Assembly (NCBI GenBank): GCA_043721315.1
Contig: JAYSQZ010000026.1
Coordinates: forward strand, 1 to 64,000
Direction: 5' to 3'
DNA from: Elstera sp043721315
Lineage (GTDB): Bacteria > Pseudomonadota > Alphaproteobacteria > Elsterales > Elsteraceae
Length of the DNA: 64,000 nucleotides
Part shown: piece by piece, positions 22,233-31,069 of the stretch
How the letters are laid out: each line of letters starts with the position of its first letter
How positions within the stretch are numbered: position 1 is the first letter of the stretch
Program-made: the position numbers and the translations under genes
Notes under the pieces: generated by a model
Told to the model about the DNA's origin: nothing
Database searches by the model: none
Seen by the model: the letters and a program-made list of their open reading frames with translations, nothing else

Positions 22233-22320
22233 GCGGAGGGGATGAGATTCGAACTCACGGTACGGTTTCCCGTACACACACTTTCCAGGCGTGCGCCTTC
22301 AACCACTCGGCCACCCCTCC
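22231..22320 (-). tRNA. tRNA-Ser (anticodon GGA)
   Basis: The minus strand folds into a class II tRNA of 90 bases. The acceptor arms GGAGGGG and CCCCTCC pair, followed by discriminator G and an encoded CCA. The D-arm is GCCGAGTGGTTGAAGGC, the anticodon loop CTGGAAA gives anticodon GGA (codons UCC/UCU), the long variable arm is GTGTACGGGAAACCGTACC, and the T-loop is GTTCGAATC. It lies between the HNH gene and pheT. Confidence 0.95.
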
Positions 22321-22375
22321 ACTGCGGGCCGCACCATAGCGGAAACGGCCCGGCGATCAAGTCTTTAGTATGCGG

Positions 22376-24805
22376 TCAACTCCTCAGGGTTCCTCCGGTT
22401 GCCTTAGCGACGGCGCTTGTGATGGCGGTTGCCACCGTTTCGATCTCGGCGTCGGTCAGGGTACGGTCCATCGGGGTGAGGGTAACGCTGAGGGCCACCG
22501 ATTTTTGCCCCTCTGGCACGCCTTTACCCGCGTATACGTCGAACACGGCCACGTTGGAAATCAGCGACTTATCGGCAGTCCGCACGGCGCGGAGGAGGGT
22601 TTCCACCTCCACCGACCGATCGACCAGGAAGGCGAAATCGCGCTGCACGGCTTGGAAGGCCGATACCTTCAGCATCGGGCGGGCGCGGCCTGCTTTAGTT
22701 TTGGGCAGCGGCACGGCCTCTAAATGAAGCTCGAACACGGCCACGGCAGCGTCCAGATCATAGCGCTCGGCAACTGCCGGGTGCAGCAGGCCGAAGTGCC
22801 CCAAAACCTGCTTCGGCCCGAGCTTAACGCTGCCCGATTGGCCCGGATGGAACCAAGCGGGGGCATCGCGGGTGAGCGGCATTCCGTCTGGGTTGAGGCC
22901 CAACAGGCGTAGGGCCGCGAACAGATCGGCTTTGGCATCGAAAGCATCCACCGGGCGGGCGGTGCCGCGCCAGGTGCGCTCCACGGCCTCGCCAACGCGA
23001 ACACCCACGATGATCGTGCGCTGACCGTCTGGGCGGGCAGAAACGAAGCCCGGCCCGGCTTCAAACAGCGCGGGCGAGGCAACACCGCGCGCCCGGTTGC
23101 GGGATGCTGCGGCTAGCAGGTTTGGCAGCGCCGAGGGGCGCATCTGGTCGAGATCGGCGGCGATGGGGTTCACCACCGCAAGCTCCTCCTGCCCGCCGCC
23201 GAAAGCTACCGCGTCGGCTTTAGCGAGGAAGGACCAGGTGACGGCCTCGAACAACCCGCGCCCGGCCAACAGGCGCTTCAACTGCGTTAGGCGTTTCTGG
23301 GCCGGGGAGATGGCAAGTGGCGGCAAACCTTCGACTGCGAGGGAGACGGGTTCGATAGCGTCCAGCCCATGAATGCGGAGGATTTCTTCCACCAGATCGG
23401 CCTCGCCCTCAATATCGTCGCGCCAGGAGGGCGGGACGACCGATAAAGAAGACGAATCGGGCGGGGTGACCGAAAGCGTGTCGCCGCTTTGGATTACGCC
23501 GAACCCCAGGGCGGTGAGAATCCGCGCCTGCTCCTCCGTCGCAATCGCAACGCCGCCCAGGCTTTCGCACCGGCTGGGGCGCAGCGTGAGCGTTCGGCGC
23601 GTCTCCGGCACCTTACCCGCCTGGATCACTGGGCCGGGGGTGCCGCCGCAGAGATCGAGAATGAGTTGCGTGGCAAACGCCAAACCGTCTTCGCAGAAGC
23701 CGCTATCAATCCCGCGCTCGAACCGATACCGCGCGTCCGACAAAATCCCCAGCTTGCGGCCTGTGCGGGCCGTGCTGAGGGGGTCGAAATAGGCGATTTC
23801 GAGTAGCACGTCAGTGGTATCGAGATCGCACCCCGTACCCTCGCCGCCGATGATACCGCCGAGGGAGATGACGCCGCTGTTATCGGCAATCACCGTCATG
23901 CCGGGTTCTAGCACGTAGGTCTTGCCATTCAGCGCGGCAAGGCTCTCGCCCGCTTGCGCCGGACGGATGGTGAGATCGCCTTGCACCTTTGCAAGATCGA
24001 ACACATGGGCCGGGCGGTTCAGGTCTAGCGTGAGCAGGTTCGTGATGTCCACCAGTGCCGAAATGGGGCGCAGGCCCACGGCTTGCAGTTTTTGCTTCAA
24101 CCACGCCGGGCTTTCGGCATTCTTCACGCCCTTAATCACGCGGGCGAAGAAGACGGGGCAGGCGCGGTTTTCGTCGGGCAGATCAAGGCGGATCGCCGGG
24201 CCGGGCAGCGGCTGGGCCGTGATGTGCGGCACGGGCAGCGGCTTCAGCGTGCCAACGCCCTTGGCCGCCAAATCCCGCGCAATGCCGCGCACGCCCAACG
24301 CATCGGCCCGGTTCGGCGTGACGGCGATTTCGATGGCCGGATCGGCAAGGCCAAGCAGATCGCCAAGCTCCACCCCCACGGGGGTATCAGCCGCCAAGTC
24401 CATAATGCCTTCGTGCTCGTCCGAGAGGTTCAACTCCCGCGAGGAACAGAGCATTCCTTCGGAGGCTTCGCCCCGAATCTCGCCCTTTTTCAGCGTGATG
24501 CCGGAGTTGGGGACGGTCATGCCGGGCAGGGCGAGGATGGTCAGCAGCCCGTCGCGGGCATTGGGGGCACCGCAGACGACTTGGATTTCGCCCGCGCCGG
24601 TATCGACCCGGCAAACGCGCAATTTGTCGGCGTTCGGGTGCTGTTTCGCCTCGATAACGCGCGCGGTCTTGAAGCCTTTCAGCGGGGCAGACGGATCGGT
24701 GATCCCTTCCAACTCTAGCCCCACGCTGGTGAGCGCGTCGGTGATCGTTTCAAGCGAGGCGTTGGTGTCGAGATGCTGTTTGAGCCAAGAGAGCGGGAAT
24801 TTCAT
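22376..24805 (-). CDS. pheT: Phenylalanine--tRNA ligase beta subunit
   Basis: An 809-residue beta subunit of the (alpha-beta)2 PheRS. Domain order is visible: MKFPLSWLKQHLDTNAS, the EMAP/tRNA-binding domain from about residue 40 (VIEAKQHPNADKLRVCRVDTG), B3/B4 editing region with the VDITNLLTLDLNRPAHVFD stretch, B5, and the C-terminal ferredoxin-fold anticodon-binding domain (PMLKVSAFQAVQRDFAFLVDRSV). The ATG at 24805 overlaps the pheS stop by 4 bases (ATGA); the longer frame is inside pheS. It ends 55 bases before tRNA-Ser, which is transcribed in the same direction. Confidence 0.97.
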   Translation of the reverse strand: MKFPLSWLKQHLDTNASLETITDALTSVGLELEGITDPSAPLKGFKTARVIEAKQHPNADKLRVCRVDTGAGEIQVVCGAPNARDGLLTILALPGMTVPNSGITLKKGEIRGEASEGMLCSSRELNLSDEHEGIMDLAADTPVGVELGDLLGLADPAIEIAVTPNRADALGVRGIARDLAAKGVGTLKPLPVPHITAQPLPGPAIRLDLPDENRACPVFFARVIKGVKNAESPAWLKQKLQAVGLRPISALVDITNLLTLDLNRPAHVFDLAKVQGDLTIRPAQAGESLAALNGKTYVLEPGMTVIADNSGVISLGGIIGGEGTGCDLDTTDVLLEIAYFDPLSTARTGRKLGILSDARYRFERGIDSGFCEDGLAFATQLILDLCGGTPGPVIQAGKVPETRRTLTLRPSRCESLGGVAIATEEQARILTALGFGVIQSGDTLSVTPPDSSSLSVVPPSWRDDIEGEADLVEEILRIHGLDAIEPVSLAVEGLPPLAISPAQKRLTQLKRLLAGRGLFEAVTWSFLAKADAVAFGGGQEELAVVNPIAADLDQMRPSALPNLLAAASRNRARGVASPALFEAGPGFVSARPDGQRTIIVGVRVGEAVERTWRGTARPVDAFDAKADLFAALRLLGLNPDGMPLTRDAPAWFHPGQSGSVKLGPKQVLGHFGLLHPAVAERYDLDAAVAVFELHLEAVPLPKTKAGRARPMLKVSAFQAVQRDFAFLVDRSVEVETLLRAVRTADKSLISNVAVFDVYAGKGVPEGQKSVALSVTLTPMDRTLTDAEIETVATAITSAVAKATGGTLRS

Positions 24806-25902
24806 CGGGCCAACCCCGTAATCAGCGAGGGAATATCGAGCGGCGGAAAGCCGTAATGATCGAGCCAACGGGTGTCGGCATCAAAAAAGGTTCGCAGGTC
24901 GGGAATGCCGTATTTCAGCATCGCAATACGTTCAATCCCCATACCGAAGGCGAAGCCCTGGTACTCGTCCGGGTCCAACCCGCAGGCGCGGATGACGTTC
25001 GGGTGAACCATGCCGGAGCCGAGGATTTCCAGCCAATCGCCATAATTGCCGATCTTGAGTTCCCCGCCACGGCGCAGGCAGCCAATATCCACTTCCGCCG
25101 AGGGTTCGGTGAAGGGGAAGAAGCTCGGGCGAAACCGCACCGGCACGTCGTCCACTTCAAAATAAGCGCGCACGAAATCGGTCAGGCAACCGCGCAGATG
25201 GCCCATGTGGGTTTTTTTGTCGATCACCAAGCCTTCCACCTGATGAAACATCGGCGTGTGCGTCATATCGCTGTCGGAGCGATAGGTGCGGCCCGGAATA
25301 ATCACGCGGATTGGCGGGGTCTTGCCAAGCATCGTCCGCACTTGCACCGGCGACGTGTGCGTGCGGAGCAACATGCGGTGACTGCCGTCTTTCCCAGCTT
25401 CGGGCGAATCTGGCAGGTAGAAAGTATCGTGCATTTCCCGCGCCGGGTGGCCGATGGGGAAGTTTAGGGCAGTGAAATTATGGAAATCATCCTCGATATC
25501 CGGCCCGTCTGCGACCGAAAAACCCATCTCGCCGAAAATCGCTACGATTTCATCAATCGTTTGGCTGATTGGATGGATTTTTCCGGCACGTAACCCCTCG
25601 GCGGGAAGGGAAATATCAATGCGCTCGGAGGCAAGCCGCGCTGCTAAAGCGCTGGCTTTTAGCACGGTTTGGCGGTCGGAAAGCCGGGCTTCTAGCGCTT
25701 GCTTGACCGTGTTGACGGCCTGACCGAAGGCGCGTTTTTCGTCGGGCGGTAGCTTGCCGAGGCGGGCCATCAGCCCGGCCACCGTGCCGCTTTTGCCCAA
25801 GTGGGCAACGCGCGCCGCATCCAGCGCGGCAAGATCGGCGGCGGCATCGAATTCGGCCAGCGCCTTGGCTTGGCTTTCCTCTAGCGACGAATGATCGCTC
25901 AT
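24802..25902 (-). CDS. pheS: Phenylalanine--tRNA ligase alpha subunit
   Basis: A 366-residue catalytic subunit. The N-terminal coiled-coil arm (about residues 1-90) binds tRNA; the class II core contains motif 2 (FHQVEGLVIDK) and motif 3 (GFAFGMGIERIAMLKYGI). MHDTFYL and RTHTSPVQVRTML are typical PheS stretches. It follows rplT by 114 bases, which include a good terminator-like hairpin, so pheST may be read through or attenuated from the ribosomal protein genes. Confidence 0.97.
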   Translation of the reverse strand: MSDHSSLEESQAKALAEFDAAADLAALDAARVAHLGKSGTVAGLMARLGKLPPDEKRAFGQAVNTVKQALEARLSDRQTVLKASALAARLASERIDISLPAEGLRAGKIHPISQTIDEIVAIFGEMGFSVADGPDIEDDFHNFTALNFPIGHPAREMHDTFYLPDSPEAGKDGSHRMLLRTHTSPVQVRTMLGKTPPIRVIIPGRTYRSDSDMTHTPMFHQVEGLVIDKKTHMGHLRGCLTDFVRAYFEVDDVPVRFRPSFFPFTEPSAEVDIGCLRRGGELKIGNYGDWLEILGSGMVHPNVIRACGLDPDEYQGFAFGMGIERIAMLKYGIPDLRTFFDADTRWLDHYGFPPLDIPSLITGLAR

Positions 25903-25938
25903 CAGGGCACCTTTGCGACAAAGAGTATCAAAATTCTC

Positions 25939-25975
25939 AAAAAGAAAGGGCCGCTCCGCAGGGGGAACGGCCCTT
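25939..25975 (-). terminator. Intrinsic terminator or attenuator between rplT and pheS
   Basis: On the minus strand AAGGGCCG (25975-25968) pairs with CGGCCCTT (25953-25946) around a GC-rich loop, followed by TTTCTTTTT (25945-25937). This is a good factor-independent terminator for rpmI-rplT. Since pheST follows in the same direction, it could also be the switch of a phenylalanyl attenuator; no Phe-rich leader peptide was recognised. Confidence 0.8.
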
Positions 25976-26016
25976 CCAATACCAACTCTGAGCAGCTAAG
26001 CGGCGTTACGCCAACC

Positions 26017-26376
26017 TTAAGCGGCCAGAGCAGACTGGGCCTTTTCGACCAAGGCTTTAAACGATGCCGGCTCCCGCGTAGCAATATCCGATAGAACCTT
26101 ACGGTCTAGCGTAATGCCCGCCTTCTTCAGCCCGTTGATGAACTGCGAATAGATCATGCCATGTTCCCGCACACCGGCATTGATGCGCTGAATCCAAAGC
26201 GCGCGGAACGTGCGCTTCTTATTACGGCGATCCCGATAGGCGTATTGCAGCGCCTTTTCGACCTTTTCCAGCGCAATGCGGTAGTTGGACGAATTACGGT
26301 CGCGATAACCCTTGGCAAGACCAAGAATCTTTTTATGACGAGCATGGGACGTTACGCCCCGCTTAACACGTGCCAT
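26017..26376 (-). CDS. rplT: 50S ribosomal protein L20
   Basis: A 119-residue, strongly basic ribosomal protein needed early in 50S assembly. The N-terminal extension MARVKRGVTSHARHKKILGLAKGY and the RTFRALWIQRINAGVREHGM motif are diagnostic. It follows rpmI by 22 bases and precedes the terminator at 25939-25975. In other bacteria L20 represses its own operon by binding the leader; no clear mimic was seen here. Confidence 0.98.
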   Translation of the reverse strand: MARVKRGVTSHARHKKILGLAKGYRDRNSSNYRIALEKVEKALQYAYRDRRNKKRTFRALWIQRINAGVREHGMIYSQFINGLKKAGITLDRKVLSDIATREPASFKALVEKAQSALAA

Positions 26377-26398
26377 TTTCTAAAATCCCAGCGTTCGA

Positions 26399-26599
26399 TT
26401 AGCGGTTGTACGGCATGTACTTAAGAACCAGACCACGATCGCTTTCGCACATGATCTCGGTCCGACGGGCTTGGCGAATCATCTTTTTAGGACGCTTGCT
26501 CATGCCATGGCGCTTGCCGGCAACACCAAACTTAACCTTACCGCTGGCCGTGAAGCTGAAACGCTTCTTGGCACTGCTTTTCGTCTTCATTTTGGACAT
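26399..26599 (-). CDS. rpmI: 50S ribosomal protein L35
   Basis: A 66-residue ribosomal protein beginning MSKMKTKSSAKKRFSFTASGKVKFG and containing KRHGMSKRPKKMIRQAR. The ATG at 26599 follows a GGAGGCCAAA ribosome site; a longer in-frame extension has no family resemblance. The usual upstream partner infC is not present: the next gene upstream is the S41 protease gene, whose stop lies about 135 bases away. Confidence 0.97.
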   Translation of the reverse strand: MSKMKTKSSAKKRFSFTASGKVKFGVAGKRHGMSKRPKKMIRQARRTEIMCESDRGLVLKYMPYNR

Positions 26600-26734
26600 T
26601 TTGGCCTCCATTCGGGGGAATATGAACCAACCGGCCAGGCTGTCCGTCTGCCTGGGCGCGGTTAGTCCCAAGGGTGTTACCCCAAGGGAGCGCGGAGTAT
26701 AGCCAGATCGACCCGTGATGCAAGGACGAAGCTA

Positions 26735-28321
26735 CTACGGTTTGCGGGCAATCGTCGGCACGGGTAGCGCGCGGGCGTAGAGGCTGGGATCGGCGAGAAG
26801 CGATTCCGCCACGGCCATGTCCACATCAGTCGTGCGCGGTTTGGTTAAGGGGGGGCAGAGGCCGATAAGGGTTTCCCGCGCCGCTTCTGTTGCTTTATCG
26901 AGGGTTCGGCGGGCTTGCAGCACGTCTTCCGGGTGGAAATCTGGGGTGCGGAGGTCCGCTGTAATCTGGGCGGCTGCCGAGGGTGAGTCTGGTTGCCGCG
27001 AGGTGCAAACAGTCGGCACTACGCCGTATTTATGCAAGGAATAGCCCAAGGGCGAGTGTAGGCGCATCGTTGTCATAATAAGCTCGCCCTTATTGGGCAA
27101 ATCTTCATACACCGTTTGCACTAAGCCCTTGCCAAAGGAGCGGGAGCCAACAACAACCGCCCGCCCCCTATCTTGTAGCGCTGCCGCGAGCACTTCGGAA
27201 GCGGAGGCGGTCTGCCCATTTGTCAGCAGTACCAGGGGTATTTTCGTCGAGATCAACTCGTCGCCGGAAGCGGCGGTGCTTTCGCTGACAATACCGCGCC
27301 GGTCGCGCACGGTCATAATCGGGCCTTCGGTTAAGAAGAGGTCGGCGATTTCAAGCGCTGTGCGGAAAGTTCCGCCGGGATTATCGCGCAGGTCCAGCAC
27401 CACGCCGCGCAATGGCCCGGCATCGGCCACTTTCTTCACTTGAGCTTTGAAGGCATCGAACGTGCCTTCGTTAAACCCCGAGAGTTTTACGGTTGCAAGG
27501 CCCGTATCGTCCCGCTGGGCACGTACGGTCACCTGATAGATTTTGGCACGGTTCAAGGTGCGGGTAAAGGCTGGTGCCGCACCGCGCTGCACCGCCAGCG
27601 TTACGGAGGAGCCAATATCGCCGCGCAACAGCGTGAACAACTGCGTTAGAGTAAGCGATTGGACGGGCCGGTCTCCCACGGTCAATAGGCGGTCGCCTGC
27701 TTCCAGCCCGGCGCGGGCGGCGGGGGTATCTTCCAGCACCGACCGGATGATGCCGATTTGCTCGGTATCTAGGGTTACGCCAACGCCACCGAACCCACGC
27801 CGTGAAGCCCGTTCCTCTAACGCTTGGGTAGGCGTTAAGTAGCGCGTGTACGGATCGAGCGTGCTAAGGGCGGGGTTGAGCAGCGCGCTTAGAATATCGT
27901 CGGTTTCCAGACCGCGTAGGGCGGGGGAGGCGGATTCGGCCAGTGCCGCCCCGGTCGCCACGACCCGGCTCCAGCCACTCGGGCTTTCGGTATTGCTGGG
28001 GGGATCAAGCTGGGCGATGGGTTTGCCGTCGTAAGTCAGGCGCAGGCTGCTGCCTTGATCTTGCACAGCGATTTTAGGGTCGAGCCGCGACAAGCCGTTC
28101 AGCCCGGCGATTACCAAAGGTTTTAGCGTCGTGCGGTCAACGTAATTACCGCTCACGCCCTTGTAAACGAAGGTTAGCACATCCTCCATCGTACGCGCTG
28201 GAATGCGCTCACCGACCACAGCCTGCGGGGCGGTCTCTGTGGCCGAAACTCCGCAACCGCCGATCATCAGAACGGCCAATGCCAGTACAAACCGCGCCAT
28301 TCCGTTAAGCACCATCATCAT
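26735..28321 (-). CDS. S41-family C-terminal processing peptidase, likely lipoprotein
   Basis: About 528 residues. A hydrophobic leader ends in a lipobox-like LMIGGC, so the protein is probably exported and lipid-anchored. A PDZ domain lies in the middle (GFGGVGVTLDTEQIGIIRSVLEDTPAARAGLEAGDRLL), followed by the S41 protease core with LRDNPGGTF, the nucleophile region TASASEVLAAAL and the general-base lysine in GSRSFGKGLVQ, the Ser-Lys dyad of CtpA/Prc enzymes. It probably trims periplasmic or envelope proteins such as peptidoglycan hydrolases. The start may be the ATG at 28321 or the GTG at 28333, which lies 3 bases after the DUF983 gene; co-translation with that gene is likely. Confidence 0.88.
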   Translation of the reverse strand: MMMVLNGMARFVLALAVLMIGGCGVSATETAPQAVVGERIPARTMEDVLTFVYKGVSGNYVDRTTLKPLVIAGLNGLSRLDPKIAVQDQGSSLRLTYDGKPIAQLDPPSNTESPSGWSRVVATGAALAESASPALRGLETDDILSALLNPALSTLDPYTRYLTPTQALEERASRRGFGGVGVTLDTEQIGIIRSVLEDTPAARAGLEAGDRLLTVGDRPVQSLTLTQLFTLLRGDIGSSVTLAVQRGAAPAFTRTLNRAKIYQVTVRAQRDDTGLATVKLSGFNEGTFDAFKAQVKKVADAGPLRGVVLDLRDNPGGTFRTALEIADLFLTEGPIMTVRDRRGIVSESTAASGDELISTKIPLVLLTNGQTASASEVLAAALQDRGRAVVVGSRSFGKGLVQTVYEDLPNKGELIMTTMRLHSPLGYSLHKYGVVPTVCTSRQPDSPSAAAQITADLRTPDFHPEDVLQARRTLDKATEAARETLIGLCPPLTKPRTTDVDMAVAESLLADPSLYARALPVPTIARKP

Positions 28322-28336
28322 CCCAATCCACACCGC

Positions 28337-28732
28337 TTACTTTTGCGCGTCACTCTTAACATCTAAAGCCCACTGCAATCCTACCACGGCCCCCTTAATC
28401 ATCGGCAAGAAAGCGAGGCTCAGGAGAGTGGTTAAGGGCAACCATAGGGCCATATGAACCCAGTTCGGCGGCGAATAAGCCTGCTCCATCACCAACATTG
28501 CCGGGATGATAATGTGCGCGACGAGGAAGATCGTAAAGTAGGCCGGACCATCATCGGCGCGATAATCCGAAAATTCCAACCCGCAGTGAGTACACGTGGG
28601 GGCGATTTTCAGAAAGTTGCTGAACAAACGCCGCTCGCCGCAGTTCGGGCAGCAGCGCTTTGCGCCCTTCAGCATGGCTGAAACAAAAGAGCGTTGTTCC
28701 TGGTCGATATGAATGCCGAACTGTTCGCTCAT
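28337..28732 (-). CDS. DUF983 membrane protein with zinc-ribbon-like motif
   Basis: A 131-residue protein of the DUF983 family, function unknown. It has CPNCGERRLF and CTHCGLEF, a four-cysteine zinc ribbon at about residues 28-52, the ADDGPAYFTIFLVAHIIIP hallmark, and two hydrophobic segments (about 62-82 and 92-112). The gene follows rnr by 39 bases and lies 4 bases before the protease frame, an arrangement common in alphaproteobacteria where it tends to accompany topA-rnr. Confidence 0.85.
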   Translation of the reverse strand: MSEQFGIHIDQEQRSFVSAMLKGAKRCCPNCGERRLFSNFLKIAPTCTHCGLEFSDYRADDGPAYFTIFLVAHIIIPAMLVMEQAYSPPNWVHMALWLPLTTLLSLAFLPMIKGAVVGLQWALDVKSDAQK

Positions 28733-28771
28733 TCTCACTCACTCCGCTTAGTATTCTGCTGGTATAGCAGA

Positions 28772-31063
28772 CTAAGTGCGCCGCTGCTTCCGCGTTTCTG
28801 GCGCACCACCCCGGCGTGCCGGGCGGGCACCAGCGGGTTTTAGCCCCGGTTTGCCGCCGCGCGCGGGCTTCCGCAACGGGCCGGGCGGAACGGGTTGGCC
28901 GTCCGCGCTGCCCTCGCCTTCAACAAGCGCCAGCACCACGCCGCCCGTTACCAAATCGGCCTCAACCAGTTGCACCGAAAGGGTTTCGCCCAAGCGGAAA
29001 ATCCGATGATTGCGGTCGCCGATAAGGGCGTGGGCCTTTTCATCGTGATGATAAAAGTCGGACGGCAGCGTGCGGATGGGAATAAGACCATCGGCCCCGG
29101 TTTCTTGCAACTGCACGAACAGACCGAAACGAGTAACGCCGGTAATCCGCCCTGGAAAGATTTCGCCCTGCCGCCCGGCAAGGAAGGCTGCGGTATAGCG
29201 GTCTTGCACTTCTCGTTCGGCGGCGGCGGCGCGGCGTTCGGTGAGAATGATATGGCCACAGATTTTTTCTAAGGCTTCCGCGTCCTGCCCTTCGGGCAAC
29301 GCGCCCCGGCCCGGCAGATGCAGCCCACGAATAAGGGCACGATGCACCAGCAGATCGGCATACCGGCGGATAGGGGAGGTGAAATGCGCGTAGCGGCGCA
29401 ACGCAAGGCCGAAATGGCCGATATTCTCCACGCTGTAGCACGCCTGCGCCTGACTGCGGAGCACCATCTGGCTTACCATTTGCGTGTAGGGCGTGTTGGC
29501 AGCCTTATCGAGCAGAGCCGAAAAATGCTTCGGCATCAGCACTTGGCCCTTGGCCAGCGGCAGTTCCAGAGTTTTGAGGAAGTCGCGCAGGGCGGTCAGC
29601 TTTTCTATCGAAGGCTGATCGTGAATGCGATAGACGCACGGCTGCTGGGCCTGTTCCAGGCTTTCCGCCGCGCACACATTCGCCAGAACCATAAACTCTT
29701 CAATGAGCTTATGGCTCTCCAGCCGCGCGCGGGGAGCGATACTGAGAACCGCACCGGTTTCCTGATCGACCGAAACAACCCGCTCGGGAATATCGAGATC
29801 GAGCGTTCCGCGCTCATTTCGCGCCGCCAGCAGCGCCTTGAACGCGCCGTAAAGCGGCTGGACAACCGGCACCAGCAACGGGGCCGTTAGGTCTTCCAGG
29901 TGCCCATCCATCGTAGCCTGAACTTGCTCGTAGGTTAGCCGCGCGGCTGAGCACATCAATCCGCGCACGAAGCGGTGGGAGAGTTTGCGGCCTTTGGCGT
30001 CGATCCAGATATGCACGGCCAAACAAGCGCGATCCTCGTTCGGACGCAGCGAGCACAGGTCGTTCGACAGGGCTTCGGGCAGCATCGGCACGACGCGATC
30101 CGGGAAATAGACTGAATTGCCGCGATCCCGTGCCGAAATATCGAGCGCCGAGCCGGGCAGCACATAGTGCGACACGTCGGCAATGGCGACCAACAGGTGC
30201 CAGCCGCCTTGATTGTTGGGGTCGGTATCGGCTTCGGCAAACACCGCGTCATCAAAGTCGCGCGCGTCGCTACCGTCGATCGTAATGAGCGGGATAGCCC
30301 GCAGGTCCGCCCGGTCGCCCAAGGTTTCCGCTGTCGCGGCTTCGGCTTCTTTTTGCGCGTCTTCCGGTTGATCCAGCGGAATATCGGCAGCGGCAATCGC
30401 AGCCATACTAAAAGTGCGCGGCTCGCCGAAAATGCCCAAGCGCTCCGTGATCTGCACGCGCTTCTCGCCGGTGCCGCGTTGGGGGATAAGCTCGGCTTTC
30501 ACCAATTCACCGGAGCGCGCATCGCCCACATCGGCGCGGGCGACGCGATATTCCTCGCGGTCGCGCTTATCGGCGGGTTTGATAAAGCCGCCCGTGGGGG
30601 TTTTCTCGAACACGCCGACGACGGTTTGCGGGCTGAAGGTGAGGCGGCGGATGGGGAAGGCGAGATAATCGCGCCCTTCGCGCTCTAGCTTTGCCAGCAG
30701 CCGATCTCCCAGACCGACAGCGCCAATCTTTCCATTATCCGCAATGAAAATCTTCGGTGGCGGCTCGTTGCGGCTCCAACCCACGGGTTCGGCAATCGGC
30801 TCCCCATCCAGCGTGAGCGAGCGGACTTGAATGACGGCCACCGCCGCGAGCGGCTCGGTACGGCTCAAGCCGCCTTCGATTTGGCCGTCGCGATCCATCT
30901 GCTTCAGCAGAATTTTAAGCTGAATGCGCTCGTCGCCCACGATGTTGAAGGCGCGGGCAATTTGGCGGCGGCCCGCGTCGGGGCTTTCTTTCAGAAACTC
31001 AAGTACTTGCTCGCGCGTCGGGAAGGGCGTCGCGATTTTTTTCTTGGGGGGATGGGGGATCAC
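28772..31063 (-). CDS. rnr: Ribonuclease R
   Basis: A 763-residue 3'-5' exoribonuclease of the RNB family. A helix-turn-helix-like N-terminus (REQVLEFLKESPDAGRRQIARAF) is followed by cold-shock domains, the catalytic RNB domain (about residues 255-580) with the Mg-binding aspartates in ITIDGSDARDFDDAVFAE, then an S1 domain (FPGRITGVTRFGLFVQL) and a basic tail rich in Arg, Pro and Gly that helps unwind structured RNA. It degrades structured RNA and defective mRNA, the latter together with SmpB, whose gene is at 50249. The start lies 6 bases after the topA stop. Confidence 0.97.
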   Translation of the reverse strand: MIPHPPKKKIATPFPTREQVLEFLKESPDAGRRQIARAFNIVGDERIQLKILLKQMDRDGQIEGGLSRTEPLAAVAVIQVRSLTLDGEPIAEPVGWSRNEPPPKIFIADNGKIGAVGLGDRLLAKLEREGRDYLAFPIRRLTFSPQTVVGVFEKTPTGGFIKPADKRDREEYRVARADVGDARSGELVKAELIPQRGTGEKRVQITERLGIFGEPRTFSMAAIAAADIPLDQPEDAQKEAEAATAETLGDRADLRAIPLITIDGSDARDFDDAVFAEADTDPNNQGGWHLLVAIADVSHYVLPGSALDISARDRGNSVYFPDRVVPMLPEALSNDLCSLRPNEDRACLAVHIWIDAKGRKLSHRFVRGLMCSAARLTYEQVQATMDGHLEDLTAPLLVPVVQPLYGAFKALLAARNERGTLDLDIPERVVSVDQETGAVLSIAPRARLESHKLIEEFMVLANVCAAESLEQAQQPCVYRIHDQPSIEKLTALRDFLKTLELPLAKGQVLMPKHFSALLDKAANTPYTQMVSQMVLRSQAQACYSVENIGHFGLALRRYAHFTSPIRRYADLLVHRALIRGLHLPGRGALPEGQDAEALEKICGHIILTERRAAAAEREVQDRYTAAFLAGRQGEIFPGRITGVTRFGLFVQLQETGADGLIPIRTLPSDFYHHDEKAHALIGDRNHRIFRLGETLSVQLVEADLVTGGVVLALVEGEGSADGQPVPPGPLRKPARGGKPGLKPAGARPARRGGAPETRKQRRT

Positions 31064-31069
31064 AATATC

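Noticed and set aside
22231..22320. tRNA-Ser as an integration site for the HNH/toxin-antitoxin genes
   Set aside because: I could not find a second copy of the tRNA 3' end on the far side and there is no integrase gene, so an att site is not supported.
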